Assembly: GCF_016820245.1 (NCBI RefSeq)
Contig: NZ_JAFCAR010000001.1
Span: 434,001-498,000 of the forward strand
Origin: Jannaschia sp. Os4
Lineage (GTDB): Bacteria; Pseudomonadota; Alphaproteobacteria; Rhodobacterales; Rhodobacteraceae
Length of the DNA: 64,000 nucleotides
Direction: 5' to 3'
The notes beneath the pieces are model-generated. The model searched no databases and was not told the DNA's origin. It worked only from the letters and a program-made list of their open reading frames with translations. Within the stretch, counting starts at the first letter, position 1; the number at the start of each line of letters is the position of its first letter. Shown here in pieces: positions 50,766 to 58,914 of this stretch. A program made the translations under genes and the position numbers.

Positions 50766-51542
50766 ATGACCGACTCCCCCTCCCTCCTCGACTCGCTGCG
50801 CTCGCGCCGGGCGATCGCCGCATGGCGCGCCGCCGCGCGCGGCGAGGGCCGGGTGTCGCGCGGCCAGGTCGCCCGGCTGCGCGAGGAGGCCCGCCACCTG
50901 CGGGCCGAGATCGACGCCTTCTCGGCGCTGGCGGACTCGCGGCTCGCCGGGCCCCGGATCGACGCGGAGGCGATGGAGATGCCCGCGCAGGCCGACTGGG
51001 GCTGGCGCCCCGACCTCTGGCGGCGCGCCGTCCGCCCCACTGGGGCGGCCTCCGTGCAGGGCGGGGCCGCGCTCTGCGAGGGGGTGAAGCTGTTCCACGA
51101 CTGCCCCTTGGCCGAGATCGCGTGGCGGCAGGTGCCCGCCGCCGCGGCCGACGCGGCGGCCCCGTGGGGCGTGGCGCTGGACGTGATGCATTTCGAGGGG
51201 CGCTACCTGTCGCTCTCGCTCGACCTGCCGGAGGCGGGGCGCGGCGGGCTGCGGACGACGCACATCCTCCGCCTCTCCGTCGAGACGGGGGACGAGGCCG
51301 CGCCCGAGGCGGTGGCGCGGCTCAGCCTGCGGCAGGGGCCGAACACGGACCAGGTGACGGCGGCGCTGCGCGCCGAGCGGGCGGGCGGGCCGCTCGTGGC
51401 CGACCTCGACCTCGGCGAGGGCGAGGTGAACCCGCGCAAGCTGACGGGGGCTTGGATCGACGTGATCCTCGACCGGCCCGCGATGCGGCGGGTCGTGCTG
51501 CGGGACCTGACGCTGACGCGCCGGCCCCGCGCCGAGATGTGA
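50766..51542 (+). CDS. Probable DUF6478 family protein
   Basis: 258 residues, soluble. Starts with SLLDSLRSRRAIAAWRAAA and a basic helical region (1-55), then a beta-rich domain with DWGWRPDLWR, LFHDCPLAEIAWRQ and LSLSLDLP. Resembles a Rhodobacteraceae-specific uncharacterised family I recall as DUF6478; no enzyme motif is visible. It lies 111 bases after ilvD and only 10 bases before a small gene, forming a likely two-gene unit. Confidence 0.6.
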   Translation: MTDSPSLLDSLRSRRAIAAWRAAARGEGRVSRGQVARLREEARHLRAEIDAFSALADSRLAGPRIDAEAMEMPAQADWGWRPDLWRRAVRPTGAASVQGGAALCEGVKLFHDCPLAEIAWRQVPAAAADAAAPWGVALDVMHFEGRYLSLSLDLPEAGRGGLRTTHILRLSVETGDEAAPEAVARLSLRQGPNTDQVTAALRAERAGGPLVADLDLGEGEVNPRKLTGAWIDVILDRPAMRRVVLRDLTLTRRPRAEM

Positions 51543-51552
51543 GGAGGACGCG

Positions 51553-51915
51553 ATGGGACGTGTGCTGAACCGGGTGTCGCTGCGCGGCGGGCTGTATCGG
51601 GGGCTGCTGACGGGCGGGAACGGGACGCCCGCGCTGGCGGCCTCGTGCGGGGCGGCGGACCTTCCGGTGACCGTCGCCGCCTTGGCCGACGGCGACTGGC
51701 AGGTGGAGGTGGACCTGTCGGGCCTGCGCCTGTCGGAGGGGTGCCAGACGGTGGTGGTCCGCGAGGGCGACGCGGTGCTCGACGCGCTGGGGATCGTCGC
51801 GGGGCTGGATGCCGGACCGGAGGGCGACCTGCGGGCGGAGGTGGATCTGCTGCGCGCGGAGGTGGAGATGCTGAAGGGCGCGTTCCGGCGGCACGTGCGC
51901 GCGTCGGGCGACTAG
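51553..51915 (+). CDS. Small protein with C-terminal coiled coil, unknown function
   Basis: 120 residues. N-terminal basic NRVSLRGGLYRGLLTGG, a central beta-like portion and a C-terminal amphipathic helix with Leu/Val heptads (about 90-113, LRAEVDLLRAEVEMLKG) that should form a short coiled coil, so dimerisation is likely. A GAGGAGG site precedes the ATG. It follows the DUF6478-like gene by 10 bases and its C-terminal motif may act with it. Not recognised. Confidence 0.6.
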   Translation: MGRVLNRVSLRGGLYRGLLTGGNGTPALAASCGAADLPVTVAALADGDWQVEVDLSGLRLSEGCQTVVVREGDAVLDALGIVAGLDAGPEGDLRAEVDLLRAEVEMLKGAFRRHVRASGD

Positions 51916-51983
51916 CCCGTCGCAGCAGGCATCCGCGGGACGGTGGCGCGCCGCGCCGCCGTCCGCTCCCGGGATCGGCAGCA

Positions 51984-52003
51984 GGTTGACGCGCACGTCA
52001 ACC
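51984..52003. promoter_or_regulatory. 20-bp palindromic operator candidate before the FadH-like gene
   Basis: GGTTGACG, four bases CGCA, CGTCAACC: perfect 8-bp arms, 68 bases upstream of the flavoenzyme ATG. The TTGACG..CGTCAA core resembles MerR-family (LiuR-like) sites that control acyl-CoA and branched-chain catabolism in proteobacteria. Confidence 0.55.
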
Positions 52004-52071
52004 TTGCCGCCGCGTCCCGCGTGACAGGCGCGCGCCGGGCGGGCACACCGGGCGTCGGAGGACCCCGCCCC

Positions 52072-54111
52072 ATGACCCAGACGTCCCAGTATCCCCACAT
52101 GCTCGCGCCGCTCGACCTCGGCCACGTCACGCTGCCCAACCGGGTGCTGATGGGGTCGATGCACACGAACCTCGAGGAGACGAAGGACTGGAACCGGGTC
52201 GCCGAGTTCTACGCCGAGCGGGCGCGCGGCGGCGTGGCGCTGATGGTGACGGGGGGCATGGCGCCCAACCGCGAGGGCGGCGTGTTCGCGGGGGCGGCGG
52301 GGCTGTTCTCGCCGGAGGACATCGCCAACCACCGCATCGTCACCGACCGGGTGCACGAGGCCGGGGGCCGCATCGCGATGCAGATCCTCCATGCCGGGCG
52401 CTACGCCTACTCGCCCGACTGCGTGGCCCCCTCCCCCATCAAGTCGCCGATCTCGCCCTTCCCGCCGAAGGAGCTGGACGAGGCGGGCATCGAGAAGCAG
52501 ATCGCCGACATCGCCACGTCGGCGGCCCGCGCCCGCGAGGCGGGCTACGACGGGGTCGAGGTGATGGGGTCGGAGGGCTACTTCCTCAACCAGTTCCTCG
52601 TCACCCACACCAACAAGCGCGAGGACCGCTGGGGCGGGTCGCTTGAGAACCGCCAGCGCCTGCCGGTCGAGGTGGTGCGGCGCGTGCGCGAGGCGGTGGG
52701 CGAGGACTTCATCGTCATCTACCGCATCTCGCTGATCGACCTGATCCCCAACGGGCAGACGTGGGACGAGGTCGTGGCCTTGGCCAAGAAGATCGAGGCG
52801 GCGGGCGCGTCGATCCTCAACACCGGGATCGGCTGGCACGAGGCGCGCATCCCGACCATCGCCACGAGCGTCCCGCGCCGGGCCTTCGCGTGGGTGACCA
52901 AGAAGCTGATGGGCGAGGTCGGCATCCCGATCATCACGTCCAACCGCATCAACATGCCCGACGTGGCCGAGAGCGTGCTGGCCGAGGGCTGCGCCGACAT
53001 GGTGTCGATGGCGCGCCCCTTCCTCGCGGACCCGGACTTCGTGGCGAAGGCGGCGGCCGGAAAGGCCGAGACGATCGCGCCCTGCATCGCGTGCAACCAA
53101 GCGTGTCTGGACCACACGTTCCAAGGCAAGATCTCCTCCTGCCTCGTGAACCCGCGCGCCTGCCACGAGACGGAGCTGCGCTACGAGCCGACGGATGCGC
53201 CCAAGAAGATCGCCGTCGTCGGCGCGGGCGCGGCGGGCGCGACCGTGGCGATGGTCGCGGCCAAGCGGGGGCATTCGGTCACGGTGTTCGAGAAGGACAC
53301 GGCCGTGGGCGGACAGCTCAACATGGCGAAGGTCATCCCCGGCAAGGAGGAGTTCGTGGGCTTCGTCGACTGGATCGCGGCGATGCTGGACGCGCCGGGG
53401 ATCGACCTGCGACTCGGGACCGAGGCGACGGTGGACGCGCTGGAGGGGTTCGACGAGGTCGTGATCGCCACGGGCGTGACGCCGCGCGACCCAGGCATCC
53501 CCGGCCAGGACGGCCCCAACGTCGTGACCTACGTGGACGTGCTCAAGCACGGCGCGCCGGTGGGCGACCGCGTGGCCGTCATCGGCGCGGGGGGGATCGG
53601 GTTCGACACCGCGGACTTCCTGACCCATCCGGGCGGGCCGACCCCCACCGAGGAGCTGCCCCGCTGGCTGGAGGAGTGGGGCGTGGCCGACCCAGAGGCG
53701 CATCGCGGCGGGCTGGACCCTGCGGGGCCGCAGCCGGAGCGCTCCGCGCGCGAGATCACGCTGCTGCAGCGCAAGCCGACCAAGCCGGGCCGCGGCTTGG
53801 GCAAGACGACGGGGTGGATCCACCGCGCCTCGCTGCAGATGAAGGACGTGAAGATGGTGCCCGGCGTGAACTACGAGCGGATCGACGGGGAGGGGCTGCA
53901 CGTCTCGACCGGCGAGGGCCGCGAGGACCCGCGTGTCATTCCCGTCGACACGGTCGTGCTCTGCGCCGGGCAGGAGAGCGAGCGCGGGCTGGCGGACGCG
54001 CTGGAGGCGAAGGGCGTGACGGCGCACGTGATCGGCGGCGCGGCGGTCGCGGCGGAGCTGGACGCCAAGCGGGCCATCGACCAAGGCGCGCGGCTGGCGG
54101 CGGGGCTGTAG
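52072..54111 (+). CDS. FadH-like NADH:flavin oxidoreductase/2,4-dienoyl-CoA reductase family
   Basis: 679 residues of two parts. Residues about 1-345 form an FMN-binding Old Yellow Enzyme TIM barrel with HAGRYA and GSEGYFLNQFL. An iron-sulfur motif follows, CIACNQACLD plus a later Cys, then an FAD/NAD(P) module with GAGAAGA near 386 and IGAGGIGFDTADFL near 503. This matches 2,4-dienoyl-CoA reductase FadH and its relatives (trimethylamine dehydrogenase, histamine dehydrogenase); catabolism of unsaturated fatty acids is most likely, but other substrates are possible. A CGGAGGA site is near the ATG. A 20-bp palindrome lies upstream. Confidence 0.88.
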   Translation: MTQTSQYPHMLAPLDLGHVTLPNRVLMGSMHTNLEETKDWNRVAEFYAERARGGVALMVTGGMAPNREGGVFAGAAGLFSPEDIANHRIVTDRVHEAGGRIAMQILHAGRYAYSPDCVAPSPIKSPISPFPPKELDEAGIEKQIADIATSAARAREAGYDGVEVMGSEGYFLNQFLVTHTNKREDRWGGSLENRQRLPVEVVRRVREAVGEDFIVIYRISLIDLIPNGQTWDEVVALAKKIEAAGASILNTGIGWHEARIPTIATSVPRRAFAWVTKKLMGEVGIPIITSNRINMPDVAESVLAEGCADMVSMARPFLADPDFVAKAAAGKAETIAPCIACNQACLDHTFQGKISSCLVNPRACHETELRYEPTDAPKKIAVVGAGAAGATVAMVAAKRGHSVTVFEKDTAVGGQLNMAKVIPGKEEFVGFVDWIAAMLDAPGIDLRLGTEATVDALEGFDEVVIATGVTPRDPGIPGQDGPNVVTYVDVLKHGAPVGDRVAVIGAGGIGFDTADFLTHPGGPTPTEELPRWLEEWGVADPEAHRGGLDPAGPQPERSAREITLLQRKPTKPGRGLGKTTGWIHRASLQMKDVKMVPGVNYERIDGEGLHVSTGEGREDPRVIPVDTVVLCAGQESERGLADALEAKGVTAHVIGGAAVAAELDAKRAIDQGARLAAGL

Positions 54112-54276
54112 CGCCCCGCCCTCCGGGGTGCGCGCCCGGCGCGGCGGCCCCGCGTGGGGCGTGGCCCGGACCGATCGTTCGAATCCTACCCATCCGCCCC
54201 ATTCCCGCCGCGTCCTGCCCCAGAACTGACCCCGCAGCGGCCCGGCTCCCGGCGCGACGGTGCCGCATTCGGCGTG

Positions 54277-54309
54277 GAAACAATGACCCAACCGAAACAA
54301 TCCTGGGTC
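54277..54309. promoter_or_regulatory. Repeats upstream of the LysR gene
   Basis: GAAACAAT occurs at 54277-54284 and 54294-54301, 17 bases apart, and an inverted pair GACCCA (54285-54290) / TGGGTC (54304-54309) spans them, just before the LysR ATG. Suggestive of an autoregulatory site. Confidence 0.35.
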
Positions 54310-54316
54310 TGCCGCC

Positions 54317-55222
54317 ATGGATCGCCTCTCAGAGATGGAAGCCTTCGCCACGGTCGTGGACCAAGGCGGCTTCACCGACGCCGCCCGCAAGCTGGGCATC
54401 TCCAAGTCCGCCGTGTCCAAGCACGTCTCCTCGCTGGAGACGCGGCTCGGGGCGCGCCTCCTGAACCGCACGACGCGGCGCGTCTCGCCCACGGAGATCG
54501 GGCTGGCCTACTACGACCGCGCGCGCCGGGTGCTCAACGACGCCGGAGAGGCCGACGCGCTGGTCACCGCGATGCAGTCCGCGCCCTCGGGAGTCCTGCG
54601 CATCAGCGTGGCGAGCGACTTCGGATCGCAGCACCTGTCCCCGATCCTCGGGGAGTTCCTGCACGAGTATCCCGACATCACCGTCAACATGGTGCTCGAC
54701 AACCGCTATGCCGAACTGATCTCGGAAGGGTTCGACCTCGCCGTGCGGATCGGCGACCTCGAGGACTCGTCCCTGCGCGCCCGCAAGCTGGCCGAGACGG
54801 AGAAGCGCATGATCGCCGCGCCCTCCTACCTCGACGAGTACGGGCGCCCCGCGCGGATCGAGGATCTCAACGAGCACAAGCTGCTGCACTACTCGAACCA
54901 AGCCTCGGGCGGCGTCTGGCGCGTCACCTCGCCCACCGGCGAGAAGCGGCAGGTCCGCTCGGCCGGCTGGCTGACGGTGAACGACGGGCAGTCGCTGCTC
55001 AACGCGGCCGTCAACGGCCTAGGCATCGCCTACCTGCCCGCCTTCCTCTACGGGCCGGACATGCGGGCCGGGAACCTCGTCCCCGCGATCGAGAACCTCC
55101 CCGCCGAGACGCAGGGCATCTACGCGGTCTATCCGCCGGGCCGCTACACCCAGCCGAAGGTCCGCGCCTTCATCGACTTCCTCGTCGAGCGGTTCCGCGA
55201 CCGCGAGGCCGACAGCTGGTGA
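54317..55222 (+). CDS. LysR family transcriptional regulator
   Basis: 301 residues. N-terminal winged helix-turn-helix (about 3-62, with GFTDAARKLGISKSAVSKHVSSLE), then the two-lobed substrate-binding domain (about 90-295) with LRISVASDFGSQHLSPIL and ERFRD at the end. Belongs to the CrgA/DgdR-like branch that often lacks an adjacent conserved target. It lies 205 bases after the FadH-like gene in the same direction, so it may control that gene, although the upstream palindrome looks MerR-type rather than LysR-type. Confidence 0.92.
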   Translation: MDRLSEMEAFATVVDQGGFTDAARKLGISKSAVSKHVSSLETRLGARLLNRTTRRVSPTEIGLAYYDRARRVLNDAGEADALVTAMQSAPSGVLRISVASDFGSQHLSPILGEFLHEYPDITVNMVLDNRYAELISEGFDLAVRIGDLEDSSLRARKLAETEKRMIAAPSYLDEYGRPARIEDLNEHKLLHYSNQASGGVWRVTSPTGEKRQVRSAGWLTVNDGQSLLNAAVNGLGIAYLPAFLYGPDMRAGNLVPAIENLPAETQGIYAVYPPGRYTQPKVRAFIDFLVERFRDREADSW

Positions 55223-55257
55223 TCCGGCGGGCCGCGCGGCCCGTCACCCCACCCCCG

Positions 55258-56142
55258 TCACTCGACCGACGTGACCACCGCCTCGACCCGCCGGTTCGCC
55301 GCGCGGGCCTCGGCGCTGTCGTTGCGGGCGAGCGGCGCGAAGTAGCCCACGCCGTAGGCCTCGACCCGGTCCGCCGCGACGCCGTGCCGCTCGATCAGCA
55401 GGCGGCGCGCGGCCTCGGCCCGGCGCTTGGAGATGGCGAGGTTGCCCTCCGGCCCGCCCTCGGCATCGGTATGGCCGACGAGGGCCACGGTCACCGCCGG
55501 ATCGGCGGCCATGTAGTCCGCCAGCTCCGCGAGCGAGGCGTAGTCGCCCGGAAGCTCCGTCGAGCCCGTCCCGAAGGTCACGTCCGCCAGCACCGCGCGC
55601 CCCGTCGCCTGCAGGCTGCGCCCCACCCCGCCGAGCGCCACGTCGCGCGTCGAGACGACCGGCGCCGGCGCGCCCGGGTCGCCCACGCGGGTCGTCTGGA
55701 CATGGCCCATGCGGCCCGCGACGGAGGCGAGCAGCGTCACCCATTCCTCCCCCTTGCGGGCCGCGAGGTAGCGGAAGTCGGCGATGTTCACGAACATCCC
55801 CGGCGCCGGCGTCACGTCGATGCCGAACCGGAAGTCGAACCCGCCGCAGCGGTCGGTCTCGCATTGGAAGACGATCTCGTATCCGTCCGCCTCCAGCGCC
55901 TCGCGCAGCGGCGCGAGCAGGGCGAGCGACGTGGTCGCGCCGGGAACCTGCCACGTCGTGCGGGTCACGGCGCCCTCGGCGGTGACGGTCACGGGATCGG
56001 GGCGGAAGGGCGCGGTGGCGACCTCGTGGGAGGACAGGGGGCGCGCGTCGCGCACCACCGCCTCGCCGCCGGGCGGCGCGAGGTCGGCGGCGGCGGGCGG
56101 GGCGAGCAGCAGGAGGACGAGCGCCCCCGCGCGTCCGGTCAT
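55258..56142 (-). CDS. OmpA-family periplasmic protein
   Basis: 294 residues with a signal peptide (cleavage after PAAA, about residue 19). The C-terminal domain (about 180-294) is OmpA-like, with VTFGTGSTELP, VALVGHTDAEGG (peptidoglycan-binding Asp) and ISKRRAEAARRLL. The N-terminal half is unknown and contains two cysteines likely to form a disulfide (C118/C123 region). No beta-barrel is present, so it probably binds peptidoglycan while soluble or tethered by another protein. The start overlaps the stop of the AhpD-like gene (ATGA). Confidence 0.9.
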   Translation of the reverse strand: MTGRAGALVLLLLAPPAAADLAPPGGEAVVRDARPLSSHEVATAPFRPDPVTVTAEGAVTRTTWQVPGATTSLALLAPLREALEADGYEIVFQCETDRCGGFDFRFGIDVTPAPGMFVNIADFRYLAARKGEEWVTLLASVAGRMGHVQTTRVGDPGAPAPVVSTRDVALGGVGRSLQATGRAVLADVTFGTGSTELPGDYASLAELADYMAADPAVTVALVGHTDAEGGPEGNLAISKRRAEAARRLLIERHGVAADRVEAYGVGYFAPLARNDSAEARAANRRVEAVVTSVE

Positions 56143-56702
56143 CGCGCCTGCCCGTGATACTCGGGGTTCGGGCGCATCGCGGTGGCCGAGGCGACGCGGT
56201 TGGTCATGTTGAAGAAGCCGGCGACGGCGACGAGGTCCCAGATGTCGCGGTCCGTGAGGCCGTGATCGCGCAGGGCTTGGCGGTCGGCCTCCTCCACCTC
56301 GGCCGAGCGCTCGGTCATCAGGACGGCGAAGTCGAGCATGGCGCGCTGGCGGTCCGTGACGTCGGCGACGCGGTGGTTGAATGCGATGGCCTCGCCCAAG
56401 GCGGGGTCGCCGGAGAGGGCGCGGACGGCCGCCCCGTGGGCGACGAGGCAGTAGAAGCAGCGGTTCCGCGCGGAGACGGCCACGGCGACCATCTCGCGCT
56501 CCAGCTTCGACAGCCCCGAGTCGCCCAGCATCAGGTCGTTGTAGAGCGCCGTGAACGCGTCGAGCTTGGTCCGGTCGAAGGCGTAGGCGCGCAGGACGTT
56601 GGGCACGAAGCCCAGCTTCTCGACGCAGAGGTCGAAGTAGCGCCGCGTCTCCTCGGGGAGCGGGTCCATCGGCGGCAGGTCGAGGGCGGTGGGCTGGGTC
56701 AT
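56139..56702 (-). CDS. AhpD-like peroxidase-related protein (carboxymuconolactone decarboxylase family)
   Basis: 187 residues. Contains the CxxC-x3-H centre of AhpD-type alkylhydroperoxidases: C82, C85 and H89 in RCFYCLVAHG. LSKLEREMVAVAVSARN and GFFNMTNRVASATAMRPN match uncharacterised peroxidase-related enzymes. Likely detoxifies peroxides with an unknown reductant. Start overlaps the end of the GNAT gene; its stop overlaps the OmpA-like start, so the set cinA-like, GNAT, AhpD-like, OmpA-like is one coupled operon. Confidence 0.9.
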   Translation of the reverse strand: MTQPTALDLPPMDPLPEETRRYFDLCVEKLGFVPNVLRAYAFDRTKLDAFTALYNDLMLGDSGLSKLEREMVAVAVSARNRCFYCLVAHGAAVRALSGDPALGEAIAFNHRVADVTDRQRAMLDFAVLMTERSAEVEEADRQALRDHGLTDRDIWDLVAVAGFFNMTNRVASATAMRPNPEYHGQAR

Positions 56703-57406
56703 TCGGCGGATCCCGGGATGCGGTAGTGATACCCTGCCACCCGCTCCATCCCTATGGAAGCATAGAGGGAATTCGCGGGCGCGTTCCCGCGCGTCACCAC
56801 GAGGGCGAGGGTGGACGCGCCCCGGTCCCGCGCCCACGCGGCCGCCGCGCGCAGGATCAGGGCGGCGGCGCCCTTGCGGCGATGCGCCGGCAGGACGTGG
56901 ATGGCGGAGACCATCGCGGCGTCCCCCGCGAGGCCCACGAAGCCCGCCCCCGCCACGCGGTCGTCGCGCCGCGCGAGGATCGCGGCGCCCCCCGGGCCCT
57001 CGGCGGCGCGGGCCATCACGGCTTGGCGGGCGTCGCCGATGCCGCCCTCGGCCCAGACGTCGCGGGCCACCTGCAGCGGCGGCCAGTGGGCGAACGCGGT
57101 GGCGTGGGGCAGCGGATCGCCCGCGAGGGTCGCGGCGTCGGCCCGCCAGAGCCAGACGGCGTCGGCGGTGACGTAGCCCTTGTCGGCGAGCGCCGCGTCG
57201 AGCGAGCCGTCGCGCCAGATCACGAAGCGGGGCGTCTGGCCCAAGGCGCGGGCCGCCGCCTCGGCCTCCGCGACGTCCGCCTCCTCCGGCCCGGTGATCG
57301 CGTTGACCCGCCCGCCCGCGCCGGGCGCCACGCGCAGGGTCCACGGCCCCGCGCGCTCGACGCGCTCCGGCGGCCACGCGGCGTCGATCAGGGCCTGCCA
57401 GTCCAT
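56699..57406 (-). CDS. GNAT family N-acetyltransferase
   Basis: 235 residues. The C-terminal acetyl-CoA fold (about 145-232) has AIHVLPAHRRKGAAALILRAA (motif A, R/Q-x-x-G-x-A variant) and SLYASIGMERVAGYHYR. The N-terminal half is a divergent second GNAT-like region (about 25-135). Substrate unknown; free amine or N-terminal acetylation possible. ATG 57406 (or GTG 57409) overlaps the stop codon of the upstream gene, showing coupling. Confidence 0.85.
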   Translation of the reverse strand: MDWQALIDAAWPPERVERAGPWTLRVAPGAGGRVNAITGPEEADVAEAEAAARALGQTPRFVIWRDGSLDAALADKGYVTADAVWLWRADAATLAGDPLPHATAFAHWPPLQVARDVWAEGGIGDARQAVMARAAEGPGGAAILARRDDRVAGAGFVGLAGDAAMVSAIHVLPAHRRKGAAALILRAAAAWARDRGASTLALVVTRGNAPANSLYASIGMERVAGYHYRIPGSAE

Positions 57407-58140
57407 CACGCGGCGGCGTCGCCGAAAGCGTCGCGCAGCGCGGCCTCCGCCTCGCCCACGCGGGCGGCGTCGGGCCCGCGCACCACGAGGTTCGAGCCGA
57501 AGCCCCCTTCCTTCCGCTGGAACGGGTAGGAGCCGAACGAGAGGTCGGGATAGCGGTCCACCATCGCCGACAGCGTGGGCGCGAGGTCGCCCTCGCCCAT
57601 GTCGACGCGCACGCTTGCCGAGACGAGGGGCGTGCCGCCGGTCAGCGTGGGGATCACGCTCTCGACCATGGCGTGGAACACCTTCGGCACGCCTGCCATG
57701 ACGTGCACGTTCCCGATCTTGAAGCCCGGCGCGGTCGAGACCGGGTTGTCGATCAGCGTCGCGCCCTTGGGGATGCGGGCCATGCGCAGGCGCGCCTCGT
57801 TCAGCTCCGACCCGGTGCGGGCGTAGTGGGCCTCCAGCAGGGCGCGCGCGTCCGCGCGCACGTCCACGGCCGCCCCGAAGGCCGCGCCGATGGCGTCGGC
57901 GGTGATGTCGTCATGGGTCGGGCCGATGCCGCCGGAGGTGAACACGTGGTCCCACCGCTCCGAGAGCGCGCGCACGGCCGCGCCGATGGCGTCGAGGTCG
58001 TCCGAGACGACGCGCGCCTCCTTCAGGTCGATCCCCACCTCCGTCAGCCGAGTGGCGAGGTGGTTGGTGTTGGTGTCGCGGGTCCGCCCGGACAGGATCT
58101 CGTCCCCGATGACGAGCATGGCGGCGGTGGGGTTCTGCAT
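57406..58140 (-). CDS. CinA-like MoaB/MogA-domain protein
   Basis: 244 residues. N-terminal molybdopterin-binding-type domain (about 6-170) with AAMLVIGDEILSGRTRDTNTNHLA and FTSGGIGPTHDDIT, as in the competence/damage-inducible CinA family. The C-terminal amidase domain of full CinA is missing, so this is the short form found in alphaproteobacteria; nucleotide pyrophosphatase activity on ADP-ribose-type substrates is known for relatives. The start is 58140. First gene of the cinA-like to OmpA operon and divergent from sfsA. Confidence 0.88.
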   Translation of the reverse strand: MQNPTAAMLVIGDEILSGRTRDTNTNHLATRLTEVGIDLKEARVVSDDLDAIGAAVRALSERWDHVFTSGGIGPTHDDITADAIGAAFGAAVDVRADARALLEAHYARTGSELNEARLRMARIPKGATLIDNPVSTAPGFKIGNVHVMAGVPKVFHAMVESVIPTLTGGTPLVSASVRVDMGEGDLAPTLSAMVDRYPDLSFGSYPFQRKEGGFGSNLVVRGPDAARVGEAEAALRDAFGDAAA

Positions 58141-58177
58141 GGGTGCCTCCGGTGTCTCAGCCGTATATGGCCCGCCC

Positions 58178-58864
58178 ATGCGCTTCGCCACGCCCCTCGT
58201 GCCCGCCACGCTGCTGCGCCGCTACAAGCGGTTCCTGTCGGACGTCCGCCTCGACGACGGGCGGGAGGTGGCGGCCCACTGCCCCAACCCCGGCGCGATG
58301 ACCGGGCTGGCCGAGCCGGGGATGCGCGTCTGGCTGGAGCCGAACGACGACCCCAAGAAGAAGCTGAAGTTCGGCTGGCGCCTGACGGAGCTGCCCGACG
58401 GACGGCTCGCGGGCGTGGACACCTCCGTGCCGAACCGCGTCGTGGGCGAGGCGCTGCGCGCGGGGCTCGACGCCCTGCCCTGCCGCGAGGTCCGGCCCGA
58501 GGTGCGATACGGCGCCAACTCCCGCATCGACTTCCTGCTCGACGGGACGACCCACGTGGAGGTGAAGAACGTCCATTTCCGCCGCGAGGGCGACTGGGCC
58601 GAGTTCCCCGACAGCCCCACCGCCCGCGGCGCCAAGCATCTCGACGAGATGGCCGAGGTGGCGCGCGCGGGCCACCGCGCCGTCACCCTCTACCTCGTGC
58701 AGCGGCCCGACTGCGCGCGGCTGCGGCTCGCGCGGGATCTCGATCCGCGATACGCGGCCGCGTTCGACCGGGCGGCGGCGGCGGGCGTGGAGGTCCTCGC
58801 CTACGGGACGCGGATCACGACCGAGGGGGTCGGGATCGGGGAGCGCCTCCCGGTGGCCCCCTGA
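58178..58864 (+). CDS. sfsA: Sugar fermentation stimulation protein homologue
   Basis: 228 residues. SfsA family proteins have an OB-like N-terminal domain (VPATLLRRYKRFLSDVRLDDGREVAAHCPNPGAM) and a nuclease-like C-terminal domain with SRIDFLLDG, EVKNVHFRREG and FPDSPTARGAKHL; the E-x-K pattern suggests a nuclease-type site. Function in cells is not settled. The start lies 37 bases from the divergent cinA-like gene. Converges with ctpA at a GC hairpin. Confidence 0.94.
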   Translation: MRFATPLVPATLLRRYKRFLSDVRLDDGREVAAHCPNPGAMTGLAEPGMRVWLEPNDDPKKKLKFGWRLTELPDGRLAGVDTSVPNRVVGEALRAGLDALPCREVRPEVRYGANSRIDFLLDGTTHVEVKNVHFRREGDWAEFPDSPTARGAKHLDEMAEVARAGHRAVTLYLVQRPDCARLRLARDLDPRYAAAFDRAAAAGVEVLAYGTRITTEGVGIGERLPVAP

Positions 58865-58872
58865 ACGACGAA

Positions 58873-58894
58873 CGGCCCGGGCAGGCCCGGGCCG
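58873..58894. terminator. Bidirectional hairpin between sfsA and ctpA
   Basis: Perfect 9-bp stem CGGCCCGGG/CCCGGGCCG with loop CAGG in the 50-base gap of two converging genes. No T-run, but position favours termination in both directions. Confidence 0.7.
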
Positions 58895-58914
58895 CCGTCA
58901 GATCTCGGGGGCGG

